From NCBI GenBank assembly GCA_027488845.1, contig JAIYBC010000060.1, forward strand, positions 124,001-188,000: a stretch of 64,000 nucleotides of DNA, written 5' to 3'. Below the pieces are notes generated by a model. That model was not told the origin of the DNA, made no database searches, and was given only the letters and a program-made list of their open reading frames with translations. This document shows positions 37,148-47,460 of this stretch, in pieces. Position numbers and translations under genes: made by a program. The DNA is from Verrucomicrobiales bacterium. GTDB taxonomy: Bacteria > Verrucomicrobiota > Verrucomicrobiia > Limisphaerales > UBA9464. How positions within the stretch are numbered: the first letter of the stretch is position 1; every line of letters begins with the position of its first letter.

Positions 37148-38329
37148 ATGCGGGCTTTACTCCAGGCCGCCGCTTCGGAAAGTGGGCTCATGACCCGCCT
37201 GGAGGACTCCCGATTCTGTCGACACCTCCCCGAGGAATGCATTGCCACGGTAAGCGAACAGGGCGTTCCGAGATCGTTTCCCGAAGGCTCCATGCTTTTC
37301 CGCGAAGGCGATGTCGGGGACGGCCTCTACATCATCCTCCATGGCAGCGTCGACATCACGGCGAAATCCGCGCCCGACAGGGAACACGTCCTCTCAAGGA
37401 TGGAGGCCGGCGACTACTTCGGCGAGATGGCCATCTTCGACGGTGGAACCCGCTCCGCGAGCGCCAGCGCGCGGACAGATGTCCACGCCGTGTTCCTGCC
37501 CGCAGGCCTGCTGCTCGAGTTGCTGGCTAAGGCCCCGAGGTTGGCCACCTCCCTGGTCCGGGACGCCAGCCTGAGGATGCGGGACTTCAACCGACGGTTC
37601 CTCCGGGAATCGCTCAGGGCCGAACGTCTGGCGATGCTGGAGAGGCTCGCCCGCACCATCGTCCACGACTTCCGCAATCCGTTGAACGTCATTGGCATCG
37701 CCGCAGACATGGCCGCCGAGCCGACGGCCACCGCCGCCGACCGCAGATCCTCCCGCGACCGGATCCGCTACCAGGTTGAGGTGCTCAATCGGATGATGCA
37801 GGAACTGATGGATTTCACGCGGGGAATGGGACCGAACGTCGTCCTCGCCCGGGTGAACTATCGGGACTTCCTCCGGGAAGTGCTCATCGAGCTTTCCGCG
37901 GAGAGCCAGCGACGAGGCGTGGATGTCGAGGTCACCGGACACCTCCCGTCCGTGGAACTCCGGATCGATCCTCCACGGCTCTCACGGGTGTTCACCAACC
38001 TGACCCAGAACGCCTTCGACGCACTGTCAGGCAAGAAGGAAGGCAAACTGAGCCTCTCTGTCAGGCAGGAAGGCGAAATGGTGGTCACCGAGATCCTGGA
38101 CAACGGCCCCGGCATTCCGACGGAACATCTCCCCATGCTTTTCGAGCCGTTCTTCACCGCGGGCAAGGCCCATGGAACCGGTTTGGGACTGGCCATCTGT
38201 GAAAGGATCATCCGGGAACATGGCGGACGCATCTGGGCCGAATCGAACCCCGGCGTCGGCGCCGCGTTCCGGTTCGAGCTGCCAATCGCGGCACATGGGG
38301 ACACGGAACGGTTGACCCGGAACGCCTGA
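37148..38329 (+). CDS. Soluble histidine kinase with cyclic-nucleotide-binding domain
   Basis: A 393-residue cytoplasmic signalling kinase. Residues about 30-140 form a CRP-type cNMP-binding domain ([20 protein letters not shown], then [19 protein letters not shown], whose GEMA loop is the phosphate-binding cassette, lacking the canonical Arg after the glycine pair). The kinase half has an H box ([14 protein letters not shown]), N box ([10 protein letters not shown]), and G boxes DNGPGIP and GTGLGLAI. No transmembrane helix is visible. The start may be 37148 or the ATG at 37190. It is divergent from clpP over 70 bases and 53 bases upstream of mutL. A response regulator is not adjacent. Confidence 0.88.
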   Translation: MRALLQAAASESGLMTRLEDSRFCRHLPEECIATVSEQGVPRSFPEGSMLFREGDVGDGLYIILHGSVDITAKSAPDREHVLSRMEAGDYFGEMAIFDGGTRSASASARTDVHAVFLPAGLLLELLAKAPRLATSLVRDASLRMRDFNRRFLRESLRAERLAMLERLARTIVHDFRNPLNVIGIAADMAAEPTATAADRRSSRDRIRYQVEVLNRMMQELMDFTRGMGPNVVLARVNYRDFLREVLIELSAESQRRGVDVEVTGHLPSVELRIDPPRLSRVFTNLTQNAFDALSGKKEGKLSLSVRQEGEMVVTEILDNGPGIPTEHLPMLFEPFFTAGKAHGTGLGLAICERIIREHGGRIWAESNPGVGAAFRFELPIAAHGDTERLTRNA

Positions 38330-38382
38330 AGCTCCGTTTCCCGATCGATTCCCTTCCGGCACGCGGACCATATTCCCGAACC

Positions 38383-40368
38383 GTGAACCGCATCCGCCTG
38401 CTCCCCGAGCATGTCGCCAACCAAATCGCCGCCGGCGAGGTGGTGGAGCGTCCGGCCAGCGTGGTGAAGGAGTTGGTCGAGAACTCCCTCGATGCTGAAG
38501 CCCGGCGGATCACCGTGGAGATCGGCGCCGGAGGCCGAAGCCTGATCCGCGTCACCGACGACGGCTGCGGCATGAGCCGCGACGACGCGCTGCTCTGCCT
38601 GGAACGGCACGCGACTTCGAAGATCACAAGGGCGGAGGATCTCTCAGCCATCGCCACCATGGGCTTTCGTGGGGAAGCGATTCCGAGCATCGCCAGCGTC
38701 AGCCGCTTCTCGCTCACCACCCGGGAGAAGAACCCATCTGCAGGAGAGGGGTGCAGGGTCCTGATCCAAGGCGGAAGAATCGTGGAGGTATCCGCGGCCG
38801 CATCCCCCACAGGAACCACCATCGAAGTCCGACAGCTGTTCTTCAACCTGCCCGCCAGACGCAAGTTCCTCCGCTCCGAGGAAACAGAACGTGCCCACAT
38901 CCAACACTATCTGGTACTGGTCGCCCTGGCTTGGCCTGGTGTGGGATTCACCCTTGTCTCGGATGGGAGGACGCTCTGGCAGCTCCCGCCCCTGTCGTGG
39001 GAATCGCCCTCCGAACGGTCCACGGCGCTTCGGGAACGCCTGCTGCAGCTCCACGGCAAGGACACGCCCCTTCTAGAGGTCGACTTCAAGGCCGGCATCG
39101 AGGAAGCCCCTGAGATCATCGATTCCCCGGACCCGTTGACGCTTCGGGATCAGGGGAAGGTCTCCAGCTTCCGGATCTGGGGATTCATCGGCGCCCCCGG
39201 GGTTTCCCGGGGCAACCGCTCGGAACAGCATCTCTTCGTGAACCAGAGGCCGGTGGAAAACCGGGGGCTCAACCTCGCCCTGCTCGAAGGATACCACACC
39301 GCCCTCATGCGGGGTCGATTCCCGGTCTGTTGCCTGTTCCTCGAAATCGATCCGGCAGCCGTGGACGTCAACGTTCATCCCCAGAAGAGGGAAGTGCGGT
39401 TCCGGGAGGAGTCCGCGGTCCGACGACTCACAGCAAAGGCCGTGCGGGAGGCCATCCAACGCTTCCATTCAGGACAATCACCACAGGCGGCACCGGCCCA
39501 ACCGGCAACGGTTTCGACATCGCCGGATACGCGACCGTCCACCGAACGGCGGGCGGTGCTTCCCGACCCCATCCCCACTCCAAGTCGACCAGGTGAACCG
39601 AAGCCTGCGGCCGTCCACTCGGCCGGACCCAACCGGATTCTGCCCGAATCCGAGCCGGCTCCGGAACTGCCGCTTCCGTCCCCAACCGTCGGCACCCGTT
39701 CCGGATCTGCTCCATCCGGGTTTCCAATCCCGGTTTCACCGCCTCCGCCTCCGGCAGGCCCTGCCTCTCCTCCGCCCCTGCTCCGGGTTCCCTTGAGGCT
39801 CGTGGGGGTCGTCGGACGCCTTTATGTCGTCCTCGAGTCCGACCGTGGCCTGGTCCTGTTGGATCAACATGCGGCCCATGAGCGGATTCTGTTCGAACAG
39901 ATGCTGGCGAGGCTGGAATCCGGAGGAAACGCGGCCTCCCAGCGCCTCCTTCTGCCCGAGACCGTCGAACTGCCGGCCCGCGAGGCCGAGTTCGTGCGCC
40001 GAAGCCTGGAGGTCCTCGGCCGCCTTGGCATCGGACTCTCCGAATTCGGCGACCGGACGTTCCTCCTCGATGGCCTGCCACCGTTCGTCCGTGTCCGCTC
40101 ACCCAAGGCCTTCGTGTTGAGCCTGATCGATGAACTCCAAGCTGCAGGGACCGGCGTCAACGCCCTCCGAGCCGGCGAGGAGACGATTGCCAAGACCGTC
40201 TGCCGACATGCGGTGAAGGCGAATGACCCGCTTTCCACCCCCGAGGTCGAAAACCTGATCGAGGACCTCCGTCGTTGCACGATGCCCTACACGTGCCCAC
40301 ACGGAAGGCCCACGCTCATCGAAATGGGCTGGCGGGAACTCGAGAAGCGCTTTGGTCGGACCGGTTGA
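38383..40368 (+). CDS. mutL: DNA mismatch repair endonuclease MutL
   Basis: A 661-residue GHKL ATPase. The N-terminal motifs are NQIAAGEVVERPASVVKELV (about residues 8-27), DDGCGM, TSKI, GFRGEAIPSIASVS and GTTIEVRQLFFNLPAR. A Pro-rich linker (about 370-470) leads to the dimerisation domain with DQHAAHERI (the endonuclease metal motif), CRHAVKAND (ACHxAV variant) and CPHGRPT, so it should be an endonuclease-active MutL as in bacteria lacking MutH. The start codon is GTG at 38383. mutS is not in the window. Confidence 0.95.
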   Translation: MNRIRLLPEHVANQIAAGEVVERPASVVKELVENSLDAEARRITVEIGAGGRSLIRVTDDGCGMSRDDALLCLERHATSKITRAEDLSAIATMGFRGEAIPSIASVSRFSLTTREKNPSAGEGCRVLIQGGRIVEVSAAASPTGTTIEVRQLFFNLPARRKFLRSEETERAHIQHYLVLVALAWPGVGFTLVSDGRTLWQLPPLSWESPSERSTALRERLLQLHGKDTPLLEVDFKAGIEEAPEIIDSPDPLTLRDQGKVSSFRIWGFIGAPGVSRGNRSEQHLFVNQRPVENRGLNLALLEGYHTALMRGRFPVCCLFLEIDPAAVDVNVHPQKREVRFREESAVRRLTAKAVREAIQRFHSGQSPQAAPAQPATVSTSPDTRPSTERRAVLPDPIPTPSRPGEPKPAAVHSAGPNRILPESEPAPELPLPSPTVGTRSGSAPSGFPIPVSPPPPPAGPASPPPLLRVPLRLVGVVGRLYVVLESDRGLVLLDQHAAHERILFEQMLARLESGGNAASQRLLLPETVELPAREAEFVRRSLEVLGRLGIGLSEFGDRTFLLDGLPPFVRVRSPKAFVLSLIDELQAAGTGVNALRAGEETIAKTVCRHAVKANDPLSTPEVENLIEDLRRCTMPYTCPHGRPTLIEMGWRELEKRFGRTG

Positions 40369-40422
40369 ACGGACATCCAGTCCCCGCTTGAGCCCGGCAG
40401 CCAAACGGATAGCTTCCCGGCC

Positions 40423-40581
40423 ATGAAGTTCCTGACCTCGCTCGCCTTCTTCGTGGTCCTCGCCGCCGTCCTGGCCGCGGGCATCGCGGTCGCCGCCACC
40501 AAGGGGTCCGCCCTGCTCCTCCTGATCGGTTCCGCGGTTTTCATCGCGCTGTTCGTGAAGTTCGGCTGCCTGACGCACTGA
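40423..40581 (+). CDS. Very small two-helix membrane protein
   Basis: A 52-residue frame, starting MKFLTSLAFFVVLAAVLAAG and ending KFGCLTH, almost all of it in two membrane helices. It lies 54 bases after mutL. Function unknown; coding is supported by the start context and hydrophobic composition only. Confidence 0.5.
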   Translation: MKFLTSLAFFVVLAAVLAAGIAVAATKGSALLLLIGSAVFIALFVKFGCLTH

Positions 40582-40741
40582 ACCGTCGCCGAATCCCGGG
40601 GCCTTGTACCCGAAACTTCACAAGCCGGACCTTTCCGGTCCTTGACGGAAATCCATTCTGGACGCCATCTGGAGCGGCCTACCGGACTCACCGGGAATTC
40701 CTGAAACAATTCCCGACCAGCCGGGTCCATGGTGGGTCGAC

Positions 40742-42010
40742 ATGCCGGCAAGCCACACCACCGCCTCGTCCCTGATCCTCGCCGGGCTCCTGCTCGCGAC
40801 CACAGGCTGCAACCGCAACAACGCCCTCGCCGTCGTCACGGAGAAGGCCCAACGCAGGAACCTCACCGAGGTTGTGACCGGCAGCGGGAAACTTCAGCCG
40901 GTGGTCCAGGTGAAGATCAGCTCCGAGGTCGCCGGTGAGATCATCGAACTCCCCGTCAAGGAGGGGCAGCGGGTCAAGAAAGGCGATCTCCTGGTCAAGG
41001 TCCGGCCCGACCTCTACGAGGCCGCCCTCAAGAGCCAAGAGGCGAGCCTCAAGTCCGCCCAGGCCGACCTGCTCACCGCCGAGGCCAATGCCCGGAAGGC
41101 GGACGCCGAGTTCAAGCGCGGCTACGAGCTCTTCACCAAGAAGCTGGTCAGCGACTCCATCTTCGACGACATCCGCACCGCCAGCGAGGTCGCCAAGGCC
41201 AATGCGGCCGCATCGGCACAACGCATCGAGATGGCCAAGGCCTCCTTGAAACGTGCGGAAGAGGACCTGCTCAAGACCACCATCTACAGCCCGATCGACG
41301 GCACCGTCTCGAAGCTGAATTCCGAACTGGGTGAACGCGTGTCCGGCACCGGCATGATGGCGGGCACCGAGATCATGACCGTGGCGGACCTCGGCGAGAT
41401 GGAGGCCCGCATCGAGGTGGGCGAGATCGACGTCGTGATGATCCAACCCGGCTTCAAGGCCAAGATGGACGTCGACTCCTTCAAGGACCGCAAGTTCGAC
41501 GGCCTGGTGACTCAGGTGGCCAAATCCGCAAAGACCGCCGCCGCCGGAACCCAGCAGGAATCCACCAAGTTCGAGGTCCGCATCCGAATGTCGGACAAGG
41601 GGATCTTCCTGCCGGGAATGAGCGCCACCGCCGACATCGAGACCCGCTACCGGACCAATGTGATCAGCGTGCCCATCCAGTCGGTCACCACCCGTCTGCC
41701 GAAGGGCGCCAAGGAGGCGGCAGCCACGGTCACCGAGGAGGAAAAGGGCCAGATCGAATACCTCGCCGGAAAGAAGTCCCGCGACGGCACCAAGCCGATG
41801 GAGGTGGTCTTCATCAAGGACGGCGACAAGGCCAGGATGGTGCCGATCAAGCGTGGCATCAGCGACGACGCCCACTACGAGATCCTCGAAGGCCTCAATG
41901 AAGGCCAGGAGGTCATCACCGGCAGCTTCAAGGCGGTCTCCAAGGAACTGGAGGATGACAAGGATGTGAAGCTGGAGGAGCCCAAGAAGAAGGGTCCGGG
42001 CAAGCCCTGA
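40742..42010 (+). CDS. MacA-like periplasmic adaptor lipoprotein
   Basis: A 422-residue HlyD/MacA-family membrane-fusion subunit. A lipoprotein signal ends LLLATTGC (Cys at about residue 23). It has the barrel-sandwich lipoyl halves ([20 protein letters not shown] and [20 protein letters not shown]), a helical hairpin of coiled-coil character in between, and a C-terminal segment rich in Lys/Glu. It bridges the inner-membrane ABC exporter encoded next to an outer-membrane channel. The ATPase gene follows after 11 bases; a TolC-type channel is not encoded in the window. Confidence 0.92.
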   Translation: MPASHTTASSLILAGLLLATTGCNRNNALAVVTEKAQRRNLTEVVTGSGKLQPVVQVKISSEVAGEIIELPVKEGQRVKKGDLLVKVRPDLYEAALKSQEASLKSAQADLLTAEANARKADAEFKRGYELFTKKLVSDSIFDDIRTASEVAKANAAASAQRIEMAKASLKRAEEDLLKTTIYSPIDGTVSKLNSELGERVSGTGMMAGTEIMTVADLGEMEARIEVGEIDVVMIQPGFKAKMDVDSFKDRKFDGLVTQVAKSAKTAAAGTQQESTKFEVRIRMSDKGIFLPGMSATADIETRYRTNVISVPIQSVTTRLPKGAKEAAATVTEEEKGQIEYLAGKKSRDGTKPMEVVFIKDGDKARMVPIKRGISDDAHYEILEGLNEGQEVITGSFKAVSKELEDDKDVKLEEPKKKGPGKP

Positions 42011-42021
42011 CACCCAGCAGC

Positions 42022-42771
42022 ATGCCACTCATCCAAATCGAGAACCTCGCCCGCCGATACGTGATGGGCAGCGAGACCGTCCATGCGCTTCGTGGGGTCT
42101 CCCTTTCGATCGAGCGCGGCGAATACCTCGCCATCATGGGCCCCTCCGGTTCCGGGAAGTCGACCCTGATGAACCTCCTGGGTTGCCTCGACACCCCCAG
42201 CGAGGGCGTCTACCAGCTCAACGGCAAGAACGTCGCGAAGATGGGTGACAACGAACTGGCGGACATCCGGAACCGGGAAATCGGTTTCGTGTTCCAGAGT
42301 TTCAACCTGCTGGCCCGCTCCGACGCCCTCCACAACGTCGAACTCCCGCTGATCTACGCGGGGCTGCCGCCCAAGGAACGCCGGGAGCGGGCCAGGACCG
42401 CCTTGGTCAACGTCGGGCTCGGGGAACGCCTCCATCACCGACCCAACGAGCTGTCCGGCGGACAACGGCAGCGCGTGGCCATCGCCAGGGCGCTGGTCAA
42501 CAGGCCTTCCATCATCCTCGCGGACGAACCCACGGGAAACCTCGATTCGAAGACCGGCGTCGAGATCCTGGGCCTCTTCGAGGAACTCTCCAGGCGGGGC
42601 AACACCATCATCGTGGTCACCCACGAGGAGGATGTGGCCCAGCACGCACGCCGGGTCATCCGGATCCGGGATGGTCTGATCGCGGCCGACGAGATCAACC
42701 GCGATCAGCGGGCGGTCACCGGCGGTGCCGCGGCCGCCGCCGGCGGATTCGCCCCTCCCATCATCGCGTGA
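42022..42771 (+). CDS. MacB/LolD-type ABC exporter ATPase
   Basis: A 249-residue ATPase with Walker A ([15 protein letters not shown]), the [10 protein letters not shown]-loop, signature [15 protein letters not shown] and Walker B ([13 protein letters not shown]). It belongs to the macrolide-exporter/lipoprotein-release family. Two permease genes follow within eight bases and by overlap, so this single ATPase likely serves both as a heterodimeric or alternative permease set. Confidence 0.95.
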   Translation: MPLIQIENLARRYVMGSETVHALRGVSLSIERGEYLAIMGPSGSGKSTLMNLLGCLDTPSEGVYQLNGKNVAKMGDNELADIRNREIGFVFQSFNLLARSDALHNVELPLIYAGLPPKERRERARTALVNVGLGERLHHRPNELSGGQRQRVAIARALVNRPSIILADEPTGNLDSKTGVEILGLFEELSRRGNTIIVVTHEEDVAQHARRVIRIRDGLIAADEINRDQRAVTGGAAAAAGGFAPPIIA

Positions 42772-42778
42772 ACCGGCA

Positions 42779-44023
42779 ATGACCCTGGCCACCGAAATCC
42801 GCGAATCCGCCCGGATCGCCTTGGCCGCCATCCGCGCAAACAAGATGCGCTCGGGGCTGACCACCCTCGGGGTGGTGATCGGCATCCTGACCGCCACCTT
42901 GGTCGGGACGATGCTCAACGGCATGACCCTCGCCTTCGAACGCTCCGTCTCCTCCCTCGGCGCGGATGTCATCAACATCGGACGCTTCCCGTGGATGAGC
43001 TTCGAGGACTACCGGCTCTATCGGAACCGGAAGGAAATCACCTTCCAGCAGTACCGGGAACTCGAGCGGCAGATGTCCCTCGCCTCGGCCGTGGCCCCGC
43101 AGTCCGAGGACTTCGGTGTCTCCGTGAGCTTCGAGCGCCGCCGCGCCAAAGGGGTCTGGCTGGTCGGCAACACCGAAGCCGCCCTCGCCATCCGCGGCTT
43201 GACCGTCACCCAAGGCCGATGGCTGTCGGCTTCCGACGTCAGTTCCGAACGCGCCGTCTGCGTGCTCGGCTCCTACCTCGCGGAAGCGTTCTTCGCGAAC
43301 GACGATCCAATCGGGAAGAAAATCCGGATCAACGACATCCCCTACGAGGTCGTCGGGGTCCTCGAGAAGATGGGCAACATGCTCGGTTGGAACCAGGACA
43401 ACCAGGTCGTGATCCCGGTGACCCGGTTCAAGGGAGACATCAACCAGAGGCCCGACTACGTCATCACCGCCAAGGCGACCCGCCCCGACCTGCTTCCCGA
43501 GATGAGGGAGGAGGCGAGGGCGGTCTTCCGCAGGATCCGAAGGATCGAGCCGGGGCGCCCCGACGACTTCGCGATCAACCAGCAGGAGGCGATCACCAGC
43601 TTCTTCGCCGGATTCAAGACGACCCTTGGAAGCTTCGGCTTCTTCGTCACCGGCCTCTCCCTGTTCGTCGGCGGCATCGGGATCATGAACATCATGTTCG
43701 TCTCGGTCGCGGAACGCACCAAGGAGATCGGCATCCGGAAGGCCCTCGGCGCGAAGAAGCGGACGATCCTGACCCAGTTCCTGATGGAGGCCGCCGGGAT
43801 CACCCTTTTCGCGGGGCTGATCGGCATCGGCTTGGCCTGGCCGATTTCCTGGAAGATCGGCGAAATGGCCCGCGAGGCCGGCTCCGTTTTCGAAGCCCAG
43901 ATGTCCTGGTGGATCGTCGCCCTCGCGATCGGCGTCTCCGCGGCGACGGGGATCATCGCCGGATTCATCCCGGCCTGGCGGGCAAGCCGCATGGATCCCG
44001 TGGACGCCTTGCGTTCGGAATGA
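42779..44023 (+). CDS. MacB/FtsX-type ABC permease, first of pair
   Basis: A 414-residue permease with an N-terminal membrane helix (TTLGVVIGILTATLVG), a large periplasmic MacB-PCD domain and three C-terminal helices. The FtsX signature region GGIGIMNIMFVSVAERTKEI is followed by the basic IRKALGAKK coupling helix. The ATG at 42779 follows the ATPase stop by seven bases; upstream frame extension has no homology. Its stop overlaps the next start (ATGA). Confidence 0.93.
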   Translation: MTLATEIRESARIALAAIRANKMRSGLTTLGVVIGILTATLVGTMLNGMTLAFERSVSSLGADVINIGRFPWMSFEDYRLYRNRKEITFQQYRELERQMSLASAVAPQSEDFGVSVSFERRRAKGVWLVGNTEAALAIRGLTVTQGRWLSASDVSSERAVCVLGSYLAEAFFANDDPIGKKIRINDIPYEVVGVLEKMGNMLGWNQDNQVVIPVTRFKGDINQRPDYVITAKATRPDLLPEMREEARAVFRRIRRIEPGRPDDFAINQQEAITSFFAGFKTTLGSFGFFVTGLSLFVGGIGIMNIMFVSVAERTKEIGIRKALGAKKRTILTQFLMEAAGITLFAGLIGIGLAWPISWKIGEMAREAGSVFEAQMSWWIVALAIGVSAATGIIAGFIPAWRASRMDPVDALRSE

Positions 44024-45264
44024 CCATGACCCGATCCCGCGAAATCCTGGAGATGATCCGGATGGCGTTCACCGCCGTCCGCAGCCATGTCCTCCGTTCC
44101 TCCCTGACCATCCTTGGTGTGTTCGTCGGGGTCTTTTCGATCATCGCGGTGATGACCGGAATCCGGGTGCTGCAGAACAACCTCGAGACCGCGATGAGCG
44201 GCCTTGGCGCCAACACCTTCCAGTTCCAACGGTTCCCGGCCATCAGCTTCGATGACGGCGATTTCGAGAAGTATCGCCGGAGGAAACGCTTCTTTGTGGC
44301 CGACATGAAGCGCCTGCGGGAGAAGGCGACCTTCGCCCAGGCCATCTCGGCGAATTCGCAGTTCGGTGTGGGCGAGGCCAGTTCCCGCTACGGGCGCACC
44401 AATCCCAACATCCCCGGAATGGCGATCACATCGGAGGGATTTTCGACCCAGAACTGGACCGTCGGCGACGGCCGGGCCTTCAGTGAGACCGACGACGACA
44501 GCGGGCGTCGCGTCTGCATCCTCGGCGCCGATCTCGCCGACAAGCTGTTTCCCCGGGGTTCGCCCGTCGGTGAGACCGTCAAGTTCCAGGGCGTGCCCTA
44601 CAATGTGATCGGGGTTTTGGTCCGTCGCGGATCCCTTTTCGGCCAAAGCCGGGACAACTTCATCGCCGTGCCCTTGGGCACCGCGCTTCGGCTCTATGGT
44701 CAGAACCTTTCCCTCGCCATCCAAGTCCAGGCTGCGGATCGCGCCACCTACAACGAGGTGATGGAACAGGCCCGGGGCGCCATGCGGGCGCTCCGTCGCG
44801 TGGAGCCGGGTGAGGACGACGACTTCGAGGTGGTTTCGAACGAGTCGGCGGTCGGCCAATTCCGGAGCCTTACCTCGGCCATCCGCCTCGGAGCTGCAGC
44901 GATCAGCAGCATCGCGCTCATCGCCGCCGGCATCGGCATCATGAACATCATGCTGGTCAGCGTCACAGAGCGCACCCGCGAGATCGGCATCCGCAGGGCC
45001 ATCGGCGCGAGGAAGCGCAGCGTGATGATCCAGTTCGTGGCCGAGGCGGTCCTGCTCAGCGAGGTGGGCGGAGTGCTCGGCGTCATCGTGGGAATCCTCT
45101 TCGGGAATCTCCTCTGCTTCCTCGTGAGCGCACCTCCCGTGATCCCGCTCGACTGGGCAGGAATCGGCCTCGGCATCTGCTCCGCGGTCGGAATCGTCTT
45201 CGGCACCTACCCGGCTTGGAAGGCGGCGAATCTCGACCCGATCGATTCCCTTCGGTACGAGTGA
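44020..45264 (+). CDS. MacB/FtsX-type ABC permease, second of pair
   Basis: A 414-residue paralogue of the preceding permease, exactly the same length. It has the N-terminal helix LTILGVFVGVFSIIAVMTG, a MacB-PCD domain and the C-terminal GIGIMNIMLVSVTERTREIG signature with IRRAIGARK coupling helix. The first Met lies in an ATGA overlap, with a second in-frame Met two codons on. The two permeases have diverged from each other, so they may form a heterodimer around the single ATPase. Confidence 0.93.
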   Translation: MTMTRSREILEMIRMAFTAVRSHVLRSSLTILGVFVGVFSIIAVMTGIRVLQNNLETAMSGLGANTFQFQRFPAISFDDGDFEKYRRRKRFFVADMKRLREKATFAQAISANSQFGVGEASSRYGRTNPNIPGMAITSEGFSTQNWTVGDGRAFSETDDDSGRRVCILGADLADKLFPRGSPVGETVKFQGVPYNVIGVLVRRGSLFGQSRDNFIAVPLGTALRLYGQNLSLAIQVQAADRATYNEVMEQARGAMRALRRVEPGEDDDFEVVSNESAVGQFRSLTSAIRLGAAAISSIALIAAGIGIMNIMLVSVTERTREIGIRRAIGARKRSVMIQFVAEAVLLSEVGGVLGVIVGILFGNLLCFLVSAPPVIPLDWAGIGLGICSAVGIVFGTYPAWKAANLDPIDSLRYE

Positions 45265-45301
45265 CCGGAATCCTCGCCGACGACTCCCCGACCGGATTCC
45301 C

Positions 45302-46483
45302 TCAGGTCTGGCTGAGACGCTTCACCGGTGCGTCGTGGAAGAGGGCGTGGGCCTCGCGAAGGATCTCGGGAAGCCGGGCGGCAAAGGGACTGCCGCGGAT
45401 CACCTCCGGCAGCCGGTTCCAATCCAGCTTCTCGACATGCTCACCGGGAAACCAGTGGTCGGCGTTCCCCAGCATGTTGTAACGGAACTTGGCCCATTCG
45501 CCGAGCCCCAGCGGCTTGGCATAGGTCCAAATGCGCAGGATCTCCACCAGGTTCACTTCCCCGGGGATGTCGAAGTACTCAGGCAGCCCCCGCCACCAAC
45601 GGCGACACCAATCCGCACCGAGCACCTTCTCCATCTCCGCCTTCAACCGGAGCTCCACCGGACCCGCCACCTCGGCGGCCCGCCCATAGTGTTCCAGTGC
45701 GGCGACGTGCTCGTCGAAGTCCGAGGGACGCGCCGCCCCCAACGACAGCGTGTGCACCTCCGGCCTCGCCAGACAGTAGAGGTCGTTGAACTGCATCGGC
45801 GTCAGCGGGGCGCAGATCGACCGCATCCTGGGCAGCTCCAGGTAGAGTTTCCCGCCTTTGTCGTTCGGACTGATGATGAAGACGCCCATGTCCCGCTGTG
45901 CCGCCTCGGCGATGCAGGGTCGGTTGAGGTCGTTGACGAAGTACCAGTGAAGGTTGACGTAGTCGAACTCGTCGCTGCGGATCGCCTCGGAGATGACCTC
46001 GGGCGTCGCATGGGTGCTGAACCCGACATGGCGGACCCGGCCCTCACGCTGCAGACGTCGGCAGACCTCCAGGCACCCACCCGGACGCAGGGTCTCCTCG
46101 AGATGCTGCCGGTTGTTGATCCCGTGGATCGAAAGCAGGTCCACGTACTCCTGACCGAGGTACCGCATGGAAGTCTCGAAGGTCTCCAGGAACTCACCGG
46201 CGGTCGGCTTGGGCATCACCTTCGTCTGAAGGATCAGGCTCTCCCTGGGGAACTGCTTCAGAACCGGCGCCAATTGCATCTCGGAAGAACCGTAGCCGCG
46301 CGCGGTCTCGACATGGTTGATACCCAGCTCGACCGAGCGGGCTATGGTCGCCTCCAGGTTCCTTTGGCCCGCTTCGGGCACCTGATCCCACGGGATGTCG
46401 GACCAGGATTGCTGGTATCGCATGCCACCGCAGGAAAAGACCGGCATCTGGAGACCGGTACGGCCAAACCGACGATACTTCAT
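45302..46483 (-). CDS. Aldo/keto reductase
   Basis: A 393-residue NAD(P)H-dependent oxidoreductase of the AKR superfamily. The start KYRRFGRTGLQMPVFSCGGM is typical; the catalytic tetrad is readable as His/Asp region NHVETARGYGSSE (Tyr in GYG), Lys in ILQTKVMP and His in LLSIHGIN, though the usual Asp before the Tyr is Glu-Thr here. The C-terminal 90 residues form an additional helical part found in the larger AKR-like proteins of this phylum. Substrate unknown. It is convergent with the efflux operon. Confidence 0.85.
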   Translation of the reverse strand: MKYRRFGRTGLQMPVFSCGGMRYQQSWSDIPWDQVPEAGQRNLEATIARSVELGINHVETARGYGSSEMQLAPVLKQFPRESLILQTKVMPKPTAGEFLETFETSMRYLGQEYVDLLSIHGINNRQHLEETLRPGGCLEVCRRLQREGRVRHVGFSTHATPEVISEAIRSDEFDYVNLHWYFVNDLNRPCIAEAAQRDMGVFIISPNDKGGKLYLELPRMRSICAPLTPMQFNDLYCLARPEVHTLSLGAARPSDFDEHVAALEHYGRAAEVAGPVELRLKAEMEKVLGADWCRRWWRGLPEYFDIPGEVNLVEILRIWTYAKPLGLGEWAKFRYNMLGNADHWFPGEHVEKLDWNRLPEVIRGSPFAARLPEILREAHALFHDAPVKRLSQT

Positions 46484-46629
46484 GGGTCAAGAATGGGACC
46501 ACCCACCCTTAGCGGCAAACACTGGCGACAGAATCTTGACCACCAACCGGCACAGGGGATCGTTGGGAACGTTTTCGCGAAACCTTCAACCGCACCCCGG
46601 GTGCTGCTCGGGAACGAAAGGACTTCCAC

Positions 46630-47430
46630 ATGCCATCCATGCACGAGATCGAATACGAAATCCACGGTGACGACCTTCAGTTTGTCGAGGTGCTCCTCGA
46701 TCCCAACGAGGCCGTCGTCGCGGAAGCCGGCGGAATGATGTACATGGAGGGCGGAATCGAGATGGAGACCATCTTCGGGGATGGCTCCTCCCAACAGAGC
46801 GGCATCTGGGGCGCGCTCCTCGGGGCCGGAAAGCGGCTCATCACCGGCGAGTCGCTGTTCATGACGGTCTTCCACAACAAGGCTCCCGGAAAGGCGAAGG
46901 TCGCCTTCGGAGCGCCCTACCCCGGCAAGATCGTGCCCGTGAAGCTTTCCGACGTCGGTGGCGAACTCATCTGCCAGAAGGACTCGTTCCTCTGTGCGGC
47001 CAAAGGCGTCAGCCTCGGCATCGCCTTCCAACGCCGCCTCGGAGTCGGACTTTTTGGCGGCGAGGGATTCATCATGCAACGTCTGCTGGGCGATGGCTGG
47101 GCCTTCGTCCATGCCGGCGGAACCCTTCTGGAGCGGACTTTGGCTCCCGGCGAAACGCTGCGGGTCGACACCGGCTGCGTGGTCGCCTACCAAAGTTCCG
47201 TCAGCTTCGACATCCAGTATGTCGGGAAGGTGAAGTCCGCGCTCTTCGGTGGGGAAGGCCTCTTCTTCGCGACCCTGCGTGGACCGGGAAGGATCTGGAT
47301 CCAGTCGTTGCCGCTCAGCCGACTCGCCGACCGGATCATCGCGGCTTCCCCGGCCGCGGGAGGACGCTCGCGCGAGGAGGGATCGATCCTTGGCGGCCTC
47401 GGCGGACTGCTGGACGGCGACAACCGATGA
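46630..47430 (+). CDS. AIM24-family (TIGR00266) protein
   Basis: A 266-residue beta-rich protein. The pattern HEIEYEIHGDDLQFVEVLLD, NEAVVAEAGGMMYMEGGIEM and the later GKIVPVKL, FLCAAKGVSLGIAF and GLFGGEGFIMQRLLGDG is the AIM24/TIGR00266 fold. The bacterial members have no settled function. The C-terminal ~30 residues are a Gly/Arg-rich tail. It is a single gene flanked by opposite-strand neighbours. Confidence 0.9.
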   Translation: MPSMHEIEYEIHGDDLQFVEVLLDPNEAVVAEAGGMMYMEGGIEMETIFGDGSSQQSGIWGALLGAGKRLITGESLFMTVFHNKAPGKAKVAFGAPYPGKIVPVKLSDVGGELICQKDSFLCAAKGVSLGIAFQRRLGVGLFGGEGFIMQRLLGDGWAFVHAGGTLLERTLAPGETLRVDTGCVVAYQSSVSFDIQYVGKVKSALFGGEGLFFATLRGPGRIWIQSLPLSRLADRIIAASPAAGGRSREEGSILGGLGGLLDGDNR

Positions 47431-47460
47431 TCCGGCTGCGGTACCCGAGGTGCCGTGGGC

